NCBI GenBank assembly: GCA_001970855.1
Contig: LSSN01000021.1
Coordinates: forward strand, 62,001 to 126,000
Source of the DNA: Smittium culicis
Taxonomy: Eukaryota > Kickxellomycota > Harpellomycetes > Harpellales > Legeriomycetaceae
DNA: 64,000 nt
Direction: 5' to 3'
Shown here piece by piece: positions 55,086-64,000 of the stretch. Within the stretch, counting starts at the first letter, position 1; each line of letters starts with the position of its first letter. Made by a program: the position numbers and the translations under genes. The notes under the pieces are model-generated. The model searched no databases and was not told where the DNA came from. It saw nothing but the letters and a program-made list of their open reading frames with translations.

Positions 55086-55566
55086 CCTTGATTATTGTTT
55101 TTTCGTATTATGTGCTATGTATATGTGTATCCTTTGTTAAATATTGGATGGAATATTAAATACGAATATTGTTGTTTTAATTCTAAGACACGATCGAATG
55201 TGAAAATATTTTCAAATTTATTTTGCTTTTAATAGCAAAGATCAAAAATTCTATATTAAAAAAAAGTTTTTTTTTTTTATTTGAGGGCTATAGAAGGAAT
55301 ACTGAGCGATTATTGGCAGGAACCAAAATCGAGGAAATAGGTTAAAGCTGATCTGGCCAATAAATGCTGGATATAAATAGATTTAAATGAGGGTAATTTG
55401 ATTGGCGAGTAATCTCATTCAAGAATTTTGCTGCAATTAAAAAATAAGAAGAATATTGGTCAGCCAATAAGGAGTGCCTAATAATTCGCACATTAAAAAC
55501 CTTAGACAGTAATTAGAAGGAAAAAAAACAGAAGGAAAGTCAGTTGTCTTCAGTGATTCTAAGTTT
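55086..55566. promoter_or_regulatory. NSA1 upstream region
   Basis: About 480 bases between the NSA1 start codon and the 9-bp array. It contains ATTGGC (about 55313), GGCCAATA (about 55356) and GCCAATAA (about 55462) words. No gene is present. Confidence 0.45.
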
Positions 55567-56393
55567 AGTGTTAAAAGCGTTAAAAGTGTTAAAAGTGTTA
55601 AAAGTGTTAAAAGTGTTAAAAGTGTTAAAAGTGTTAAAAGTGTTAAAAGTGTTAAAAGTGTTAAAAGTGTTAAAAGTGTTAAAAGTGTTAAAAGTGTTAA
55701 AAGTGTTAAAAGTGTTAAAAGTGTTAAAAGTGTTAAAAGTGTTAAAAGTGTTAAAAGTGTTAAAAGTGTTAAAAGTGTTAAAAGTGTTAAAAGTGTTAAA
55801 AGTGTTAAAAGTGTTAAAAGTGTTAAAAGTGTTAAAAGTGTTAAAAGNNNNNNNNNNNNNNNNNNNNNNNNNNNNNNNNNNNNNNNNNNNNNNNNNNNNN
55901 NNNNNNNNNNNNNNNNNNNNNNNNNNNNNNNNNNNNNNNNNNNNNNNNNNNNNNNNNNNNNNNNNNNNNNNNNNNNNNNNNNNNNNNNNNNNNNNNNNNN
56001 NNNNNNNNNNNNNNNNNNNNNNNNNNNNNNNNNNNNNNNNNNNNNNNNNNNNNNNNNNNNNNNNNNNNNNNNNNNNNNNNNNNNNNNNNNNNNNNNNNNN
56101 NNNNNTAAAAGTGTTAAAAGTGTTAAAAGTGTTAAAAGTGTTAAAAGTGTTAAAAGTGTTAAAAGTGTTAAAAGTGTTAAAAGTGTTAAAAGTGTTAAAA
56201 GTGTTAAAAGTGTTAAAAGTGTTAAAAGTGTTAAAAGTGTTAAAAGTGTTAAAAGTGTTAAAAGTGTTAAAAGTGTTAAAAGTGTTAAAAGTGTTAAAAG
56301 TGTTAAAAGTGTTAAAAGTGTTAAAAGTGTTAAAAGTGTTAAAAGTGTTAAAAGTGTTAAAAGTGTTAAAAGTGTTAAAAGTGCTAAAAGTGT
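55567..56393. repeat. 9-bp tandem array (unit GTTAAAAGT) with a central assembly gap
   Basis: About 31 near-perfect 9-bp units lie left of the gap and about 32 right of it. Single-base variants occur only at the two outer ends (AAAAGCG at the left, GTGCTAAAA at the right), as expected when unequal exchange homogenises the interior. The unit length is a multiple of three and the unit lacks stops, so both strands show long artificial frames (Lys-Val-Leu and Phe-Asn-Thr repeats). Neither frame begins at an ATG. The array lies downstream of PHB1 and upstream of NSA1. Confidence 0.95.
55848..56105. other. Assembly gap (258 N) inside the 9-bp array
   Basis: A run of N is flanked on both sides by the same 9-bp repeat, so the missing sequence is almost certainly more of the array. 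The true length is unknown. Confidence 0.98.
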
Positions 56394-56616
56394 GGAAGGC
56401 GGTGGTAGTAGTAGAGAGCAAAATAAAAGTTCATTAGTTGGAAAAAGTAAATTAGAGAGTATGAAGTGTTAAAATCAGCTTAATTATTTTTATTTAGTTT
56501 TTTTTAAAAAAAAAAAAAGTAAGTGTTGGAGGTAGTTGGCATTAATCAGATAGGGGAGATGATTCCATAAAAAAACTCAAAAGCATATATACGTGTATAT
56601 ATGAAGAGATATTTTT

Positions 56617-57462
56617 TTAAGCGCTGCCGATGTTTAGGAGCATATTAGCGCCACCGCTGGAAGAGCTGGATCCAGAGGAGGGCAAGTAGGTGACGTTTCG
56701 GGAGGAGGCGAGGGTGGCAGCGATTTCCTTAGTGGCTTCGATGCGACGTAGTTGGAGGAGACCTTGGCCGGCACTTTCGAGGGCTTTAGAGATTCTGGTA
56801 GCGGCTTCGGCTTCACCTTCGGCTCTGATGATACTGGCTCTCTTTTCCTGCTCGGCGCGCTCGACGACGAAACGGGCGCGTTCGGCTTCTTGCTGGGCAA
56901 TCTGTTTTTTTTCGACGGCTTCGGTAAAGTCGCGGCCGAAGGTGAGGTGGGTGATGGAGACGTCGTCGAGCTTGATTCTGAATTCGGAGGCGCGTTCGTA
57001 GAGTTCCTTGCGGATCTGCTCGGAGACGGCTTGGCGCTGGGTGATGAGTTCGCTTGCGTCGTACTGGGCAACCACGCTTTTGAGGACTTCGTTACCGATT
57101 GAGGGCAGGACTCTTTCGTCGTAGTCGAGGCCCAAGTTGCTGTAGAGGGATGGGAGCTGGCTGATTTCGGGGCGTTGCAGGACTCTTAGAGTAATGCTCA
57201 CCATTTGCATATCTTTGGAACCGGTTGTTGTGGAGATGTTGCGGGGTTTAATGCGCACATCAAAAATGATTGGGCGCTGGAGCCATGGGATAAGGAAGTG
57301 AGTTCCTTCTTCGGAGACGGTATTTTTAACACCGCTCAAGCGGTCGAAAATAACAGCACGATGTCCACCTTTGACGTCATAGATGCTGTTTTGGATCAGA
57401 CTGGCGGTCAAGCCTGCGCCTATAAGTACCTTTCCTAATTGTGTTGAAGCTCTTGATGCCAT
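56617..57462 (-). CDS. PHB1: Prohibitin-1 (PHB1), mitochondrial inner membrane ring subunit, 281 aa
   Basis: Single-exon gene whose full length matches the family (about 270-290 residues). The N-terminus has the hydrophobic anchor ([19 protein letters not shown]) followed by [20 protein letters not shown] and [20 protein letters not shown]. The SPFH/band 7 domain contains RPRNIST-like and [39 protein letters not shown] and [20 protein letters not shown]. The C-terminal coiled coil contains [23 protein letters not shown]1 alternates with PHB2 in large rings that stabilise the inner membrane and restrain the m-AAA protease. The C-terminus ends in a Ser/Gly-rich stretch and MLLNIGSA. The gene is GC-rich relative to its surroundings, consistent with high expression. 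It is divergent from VPS27. Confidence 0.97.
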   Translation of the reverse strand: MASRASTQLGKVLIGAGLTASLIQNSIYDVKGGHRAVIFDRLSGVKNTVSEEGTHFLIPWLQRPIIFDVRIKPRNISTTTGSKDMQMVSITLRVLQRPEISQLPSLYSNLGLDYDERVLPSIGNEVLKSVVAQYDASELITQRQAVSEQIRKELYERASEFRIKLDDVSITHLTFGRDFTEAVEKKQIAQQEAERARFVVERAEQEKRASIIRAEGEAEAATRISKALESAGQGLLQLRRIEATKEIAATLASSRNVTYLPSSGSSSSSGGANMLLNIGSA

Positions 57463-58860
57463 TCTGTTTTTTAAAGTTCTATAATATTTTTAATTATTCT
57501 TGCTGCAATCGAAGCTATAAAGTTTTATTTTTTATGAAAGCTGATAAACTTCGTGTGAGAAAGATTAATTTTATTTGTGTGTCTGTATTTTTTAGCGCTG
57601 CTGTTAAGCTCAATCAATAAAGCTTCCTCTGCAAAAGAAAATCTAATAAGCTTAAACCATTCGCTGTCTGATTGTTATTACTATGGCGAATAATCATATC
57701 ACATTCGCAGAATATAATAATCTATTTGCTAGCACGATACTTGGATCTATTTCCTTGATTCGATATTTGCATGTTATTGGACACATTTTTCAAACTTGGA
57801 ATAGTTAATCTAAAGTTGTTGGCTTTACCTTTTTGGTGATTTAATCAACTCGTGTGTGCGCCAATAGCTGTACTGATTTGAATTAAGTGCCAAGATATGG
57901 GCGTTCATTGCGATGGATAATTTTCTTAATATTTTATAAAGGCTTTAAAACCAAATTTTATTTTTGCCAAGAATTGCTCTGTATATCCTTACCTATCTTC
58001 GTGCAATGAATTTTCCTCCACAATAGATGTATCAGCGGCTATGGGCCTGTACAGCACATAACCATATCTAACCACTATACCTGACGTCCTGCTGAAAACA
58101 GTTTTATACAAGAGTGGCTTGGTCTGTTAAGAAGAGTTATTAAAAGCTACACCTGCTTCAAACAGATCCCAAGTTGCACAACTTTAAAGTTTCGCTCTAT
58201 TGTAAAACACTCATTTTATACTGTATTTAAGTGCAGTTCATAATTAGGGCTTATAAATTATGGACTGAACTTGATCCATTTTTGGCAAATCGCCTTCCCC
58301 ATTTTTCTTGAAATCCCCAGCATCTATTTTAATAACCAACAACTCTGCTGGAATAGAGTCTGAGATTATGATTACTCGCCAATAATAAACTAGTATAAAG
58401 CCCACGTATATTTATTGGGTAGTTTGGTTCAGCGGACTGAGATTGGTAATAAGGCAAATAAACGTGACCTGTTCTGTGCGTCGGCCAAGAAACAAATCTG
58501 ATTTGGCCGAAGCCTCAGACTACGCCATTTTATTCGCCCACTCATTATCTCTAAATACGCTTACTCATTAATTCCTATAGTTTTATAGCTTGTAAATACT
58601 CAGCTTTGCTGCTAAATAATCCCAGCCTTAGACCATAAAATACTCAGCTTTACTTTTTCTCGCTGCTCAAAAACTCATTTTCTTAGGCTTTCATAGTTAT
58701 ATTATAAAACTACTCCTACTACTAAACTTGTTTATCTTCTGTACTTTTTTTTTATAAAATTAAATCTCTTTATTTTAGACTCCCATTTTATCCCTCTTTA
58801 GATAGCTCTTCATCCCTACTTCCTCTACTTCATTAACCACCCTCCATACAAATATAGACC
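57463..58860. promoter_or_regulatory. Divergent promoter region of PHB1 and VPS27
   Basis: About 1.4 kb of mixed composition without a convincing gene. CGCCAATA (about 58378) and GGCCAAG/GGCCGAA words (about 58484-58506) occur. The last 90 bases before the VPS27 ATG are C/T-rich on the plus strand, like the leader of the RING E3 gene. Confidence 0.5.
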
Positions 58861-61591
58861 ATGGTTACAAGATTACTTTTCGGAAGTGCCCTTGAAGATG
58901 AGATAGGCATGTTTTTTACCTCCTTCCTCTCTAGCTCTATAACCCTCATCTAAACATTTTATTTTTCATTATTAGACAATATCACCTCTGAAGACTCTTT
59001 GGGCCAAGAAATCGACTTCTCCATCGGCCTCAATTATTCTGATAAAGTCAGGTCTAAGGAATTCTCCTCTAAAGATGTTTGCAAATACCTAATTAAAAGG
59101 CTAGACAACGACAACGCTAACGTCAAAATAAAAACTATTAAAGTAAGTCCCCGTTATATACCCACCCTTCTTACCATCCTACTACTCTTTTATCTATATA
59201 ACCTTTTCTTTTTTTTTCCAGCTTGCTGACCTCCTAGCTAAAAACGCTGGAAGATTGTTTTTGCTCGAAGTCTCCCGTCGCGAATTTGTCGACAAAATGG
59301 CCTTTATCCTAAATAACCCAGTAAGTACCACCATCTCCCCCCCCCCCTTACCTTCAACACTATTTAATTCTGCCTATTAATATTATTACCTCAGCTTGAA
59401 GACTTTATTCATCCCCTCTTTTTATTTTTTTGCTCTGTAGAATGAAAAAAGTATCGAACTAAAAGACGAAATTACAAAAACTCTACACGGTTGGTCCATC
59501 GCCTTTAAAGATGACCCTGAATTGTCTTACCCTGTTGACTTTTACGATAAATTAAAAAGACAAGGTTCGTTTATACCTCCCTCCGATTCAATTTATTAAA
59601 AATTCCAAAATTCAATAGCTTTCCTTTTTTTTACAATTACAAATAGGTAAAGGCTATAAAAACTACACTGGCCCCATATCTAACGTCATCATCCAAACCT
59701 CTCAGGCCCCAGAATGGATTGATAGCAATACTTGTATGAGATGTAGAACCCCCTTCACCTTCTCAAACCGAAAACACCACTGCAGACACTGCGGAAAATG
59801 CTACTGCAACGACTGTGCAAATAACTTCTTGCCTATTCCTAAATTCGGTATTTATGAAGATGTCCGCTGCTGCCACTCCTGCTACCTATCTTTAAAAAAC
59901 GTCACAAGACCAATGTAATTCTACCTAACCCCTCCTTATTCCCCTATACACCCGTTTTTTCTTTCTATTACCCTAATATTACTAATTTTTATTTTTTAAA
60001 CACCCTGTTATCCCATTATTTTAGTCCTGCAACCTTTGAACCTCCTGTTACTCAAACACCTAAAGAAAACACCATCGTTTCACAAGAAGAGGAAGATTTC
60101 AAGAAAGCCATCGAATTGTCCCTTAAAGATTCAAATAAAGCTTCCACCCCTGCTAGCCTTCCTCCTGCAAGAATTGTAATTACATCTTTATACTCTTTTC
60201 ATATCTAGCCCCCCCCCCTCTCACTTTACCATTATTTCTTAATACATTACTAAAACTAAAAAAATTTTTTACTTTTATTTTTAGGAGCACGATGATGAAA
60301 ACGACCCTGATCTACTTGCTGCTATCGAAGCCTCTCTCAGAGATTCTGGCGTAAAAAGTCAGTCTTATGAACCCAAAATTAGTTATAGCTCTGATCAACC
60401 CCCATTCTCAAACGTCAAAATTGATCAGTTTGGTTACCCAAAAGACGACTCGCATAATTCATACCCTGAAATCCCTGATACTTATACATACTTTGACCAA
60501 GAAACCAGTTCCATCTCCCCATCTAAAGATGATGAACCTTCTGACCTTGTTCTTTCCCCCTCAGAATTAGAAGATTTGGAACTCTTCAAATCTCTACTTG
60601 CCCAAATTCAATCACAAGGACGTAACATACGAGATAGCCAACAAACACAGGTTATTTGTTTAATCTTCCTTATTTTTATTTTATCTTTTCAAATATTCAC
60701 AATAATCAAGTGCCATAAATTTAATGCGCTTCAAAATCTATAACCACCCATTTCATTATTATTTCTTAGTATTTATACGAGACTGTTTCTGATATTAAAC
60801 CAAGAATCACTGATGCAATAAACGCAATTGAAGAAAAACACCAAACACTAATAAAATTAAACGATCGAATCATTACTGCTATTAAAATATACGATCAAAT
60901 TCTTGACCAAAAGTTATCAAAGGCTAAACCATTTGATCAATTTAACACAAACTCCCCTCATCAGCTTTACAACCCTAATTTTAATGACCCTGACGCTAAT
61001 AGGGATGCTTACCCTATTCCCCCAAATGATTTACAGCAGCCACATTTACATAATTCCTCTTCCGCTACCCAAAATTTTAACCCTGATTACTACAATAGTA
61101 CCCCAGTTCACCATCAACCTTTTGCAAATACAAACCCTGCTCATAATCCTCATCCTCATCCCAATTCCAACCAGATTCAAAACTTAGCTCAAACCCCAAC
61201 ACATGCCCCAAATGCAATCCCATACAACGGAGCCCTACAAAGCTCTAACAATCTTTATAGCCAACCTCATCCTGCTGACCATAATCCTTATAACAGACCA
61301 CAAACACAGGAAAATTCTGAACTTAACAGCAACAACCAAATGTACGCTAAACAAATTTCACAAGTTCCTTACTCTATGAACCCCAACGACCCCAATTCTG
61401 CTAATCAAATTCCTCCTATCAACAACCCACATATCAATCCCCAAAACCAATATATAAACCAAAATCTCAACCCCCAAATCCCCAATGACCGTGTCCCTTC
61501 AATACTCCCTTTGAACCCCACAGCCACAAACAGTAATACCAGTACCCAAAACAAGGAAGAAGTCGTTGAAGGCGATCTAATACAGTTTTAA
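58861..61591 (+). CDS. VPS27: VPS27 / HRS, ESCRT-0 VHS-FYVE-UIM protein, eight exons, 680 aa
   Basis: Exons are 58861-58906, 58976-59142, 59222-59320, 59441-59564, 59647-59914, 60025-60175, 60285-60650 and 60770-61591. The VHS domain covers residues 1-140 (LGQEIDFSIGLNYSDKV; KLADLLAKNAGRLFLLEVSR). The FYVE finger has WIDS, RKHHCRHCGKCYC and all eight Cys; the usual RVC is VRCC. Two ubiquitin-interacting motifs follow (EEEDFKKAIELSLKDS; NDPDLLAAIEASLRDSG). A helical GAT-like segment (YLYETVSDIKPRITDAINAI) should bind Hse1. The C-terminal third is Asn/Pro-rich and ends DLIQF, a clathrin-box-like motif. Vps27 binds PI3P and ubiquitinated cargo on endosomes and recruits ESCRT-I, whose VPS28 gene lies about 14 kb away. 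Intron 1 needs a GC-AG boundary (ATAG, then gcatgt) to keep the VHS frame. Confidence 0.94.
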
Positions 61592-62089
61592 TTTCTCGTG
61601 ACAACCTAGCTCTATTATACCCTCTACTATACATTGTACGCTTAAGTATTTTTATTTTTTTTTTTTATCGAGTTTATACTAGTATTTTATAGATCATGTA
61701 TTCCAACTACATAAATAAAAATATATACAAGAATTTACTACGTCCTACAATACACGAATACCCTCCCATACTATTAGGTATTACCTGAGGTATGCATGGA
61801 TTTATTGTTACTAAAATAATTCCCCTTTTTAACTAATTCAGCTCATAAATCTGTGCATATTCGAATACCCTTTAAATTTATTAAAGATATTTTTACAATG
61901 CTATGTTTTATTGGATTTAACAAATAATTAAATAGATACAGCTTAATAAAATATAATACAATGGTTATTTACATGTATTATAAGTATAATACAAAAATAA
62001 CTAATAGAATAATGTGGAATGTGGAATAGAAATATATACTTATAAAAAAATAGAGGGTATGTTCATGTGCAGACGTGCGTGTGCACCAT
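61592..62089. other. Convergent spacer between VPS27 and the Mei2-like gene
   Basis: About 500 A/T-rich bases between two stop codons, with T runs and AATAAA-like words. No gene is seen. Confidence 0.55.
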
Positions 62090-64000
62090 TTACAAGTCGC
62101 ATAGGACCCAGTACGGTACGATTTCTAAGCCTGTATTGTCGCCTGATGTGTAAAAACAGCTTGGTTGGTGCTCCCACATACTCTGCTTCATCCTATTCTT
62201 ACAGAAAAAAATTTTTAAATATAAATATAAGTGTTGTATTCATATAAAATAATATGTATGTGTATACACACCCAATGCTGCTGAACCTGTGCATTAGCTT
62301 GTTAAAGTCTTGCTCTTCGGCGTACGAAAACAAGCACACTTTTTGCGACTCGTGCAAACTCCTATAATCAATCAAAAAAAAATATTAGTATAATTTGCTT
62401 ACGCTGTAAATAAATACACGACTTTTTGCCAGCTGCAAATCTCTCCTTTACAAAGAGGAAAAGTTTTTTTTTTTAAAAAAAATAATTTATATGGGTATGT
62501 AGTTTGAGTGTTCCGAGAGAATGAAGGAGGGGGAGGGGGGAGGTGGATATATAAAATGAAATAAAAATTGAGGGCACGTACCAAGGCTGGTATCCATACT
62601 CCTGTACAAAAGATATCAGAGACCTAATATATTAATAATTAAAAGCTAACGTTGACTATACTTTTTTTATATATTAACTTTTTTTTTTTCAAAGTTTGTG
62701 TGATATTTACTTTTTATCGCAAAAATGGATAAACCCAAACCCGGAGCTCCGTTTTGTGCTCCAATCTATCCTCAGATATATGAAATCAAATAGACCTTGG
62801 CCTTTAGCCTTCGCCCACTCGATAAATTGTCTCTACAATAAACCAAAGATGGAGGTGGTGAAAATTTTTTTATTTTTATTTTTATTTTTGGTGTGAAATT
62901 TAATAAAATTTTAGGTTTTTGTTTTCGTGGGAAAATATTGTGTATAGTTGCTTACCTTGGTATACCTGTTTGGAATGTTCCGAACCATTAGCATCAACCG
63001 GTCATCTAACAGTTAATATATATATGTATATATAGTTTCTGAAAAGAGCAAAAAATAAAAATGTATAAATTCAGTGTTGGATATTGGATATTACAAGCGA
63101 CAAAATTTAAATTTATGTTGTGTACTCGTATCACCATAAAATTAGATTGTTTAAAAAGTAAAAAATTTAGCTGATTTACCCGAGTCTGCAAACTGGAGGT
63201 TGAACACGTTTTGGTCGCTGAAATCCATTTTCTCAAAAATGTTGTTTTTGTTCTTGAACTTGTCGTTGCTATATTCAAGGTTTTTCTTGGATGCCGTGTA
63301 GTTATAGTCATTGAACTCGACTCTTCCAGGCACTTTCTTAGACTGGTAGTACCTTGATAAATCAAACGGTGATATTCCTGTTAATGATAGACTGTCCATG
63401 AACGATTCGGCTACTTCAAAGCTCGTTAAGAGCATAGCAGCATCTCCCTATATACATACACTTTGAGTTAATATGTTAAAAAATAGTTTGTGCATAATTA
63501 TCGCACATCGAAAATTGTTATTCTCCTTTGGCATGCCAAATTCTAGTTGCATACTTACCCGCAATTTTGATACTACACTTTGGTAATACTGCGCCTTTCT
63601 CATATCATAGAACTCTAGTATGCAACATGGCTGTGTATGACTTGTCCCGAATTTTATATTCTTTATTTCTGGAATCTCATAAAACATCTTCCCCAGCTCA
63701 GATTTATCAACTCCTCGGACGAACAAACAGTCGTCCTCGTAAAAATCTATTCCGAAAGTTCCCAAAATCTAAAATTATACGCGTTTAAAAATATTCCAAA
63801 ATTAAATCGCGTATTTCTTTGATATTTTTAACTTTTATATTCTGCAAAATATTTAGGTAATATTTTTTATCTTCGCTCATAATATACACATTGTGCCACA
63901 TTTTAATTAAACTTATCTACACATTAAACATCCATACAGCTGGATTTTTTTTTCTTAATATAATATATACAAATCATATACTTATTCTTACTTCAAGGTC
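62090..64000 (-). CDS. Mei2-like RNA-binding protein, 3' part (seven exons seen, continues beyond the right edge)
   Basis: Exons by descending coordinate are 63768-63559, 63447-63180, 63005-62956, 62832-62711, 62623-62582, 62361-62272 and 62192-62090; the phases match and give 294 residues plus TAA. The C-terminal domain is the Mei2 RRM (RRM_2): RLMLMVRNIPNRYTK (RNP2), GLFDFIYLRIDWSTKRSSGF followed by GFIHF (RNP1), then KVCLFSYAEEQDFNKLMHRF, a typical family extension, and a Trp/Pro-containing tail. An upstream RRM-like fold is suggested by DDCLFVRGVDKSELGKMF and CCILEFYDMRKAQYYQSVVS. Mei2 proteins control meiotic entry in fission yeast by sequestering the Mmi1 decay machinery. The function here is inferred from family only. 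At the edge, GACCTTGAA at 63992-64000 before gtaaga looks like the end of another exon. An ATG at about 63880 gives a 31-codon alternative upstream reading. Confidence 0.82.

Noticed and set aside
55540..56437. Long frames on both strands through the 9-bp array (Phe-Asn-Thr and Lys-Val-Leu repeats)
   Set aside because: They exist because the unit is 9 bp and stop-free, they run through the N gap, and neither begins with ATG (both would start at TTG).

Overview
The window reads as nuclear DNA of an AT-rich, intron-rich fungus. Support comes from SNF1 with a fungal-style Ser/Asn-rich linker, a CBP4-like bc1 assembly factor, COG8, EAF3, NSA1, PHB1, and ESCRT-0 and ESCRT-I genes with many short introns (mostly 70-260 nt, one about 44 nt shorter than that range where noted). 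TGA, TAA and TAG all end recognisable genes, so the standard code is in use. An early-diverging lineage such as Harpellales is my guess; the sequence cannot settle it. There are two assembly gaps (43055-43586 and 55848-56105).

Layout: 1-1272 is the 5' part of an unrecognised Ser/Asn-rich protein gene (minus strand, running off the left edge). 1273-19540 is an extremely AT-rich desert with only short coding-like patches. 19541-23157 is a complete seven-exon SNF1 (AMPK alpha) gene on the minus strand. Its upstream region, 23158-24500, has normal composition and carries a 30-bp direct duplication with an E-box. 24500-36400 is a second desert, grading through coding relics at 36.4-37.8 kb into a gene-dense half.

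The gene-dense half contains CBP4-like (+, 38192), an RNF126-type RING-H2 E3 (+, six exons, 39720-42358), VPS28 (+, first exon missing, probably in the gap), EAF3/MRG15 (-, six exons), COG8 (+, single exon), a GC-rich membrane/coiled-coil protein (-), NSA1/WDR74 (-, five exons), a 9-bp repeat array, prohibitin PHB1 (-, single exon), VPS27/HRS (+, eight exons with a GC-AG intron) and the 3' part of a Mei2-like RNA-binding protein (-, at least seven exons, running off the right edge).

The genes do not form one pathway. VPS27 and VPS28 act successively in endosomal ESCRT sorting. COG8 works in Golgi tethering. PHB1 and CBP4 act at the mitochondrial inner membrane. EAF3, NSA1 and the Mei2-like protein belong to chromatin, 60S assembly and RNA control.

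The most unusual parts are the two AT-rich deserts around SNF1. They contain degraded reading frames whose in-frame stops could have come from C-to-T changes. Also unusual are the roughly 260-residue low-complexity insertion inside the SNF1 C-terminal domain and the Mei2-family gene at the right edge.
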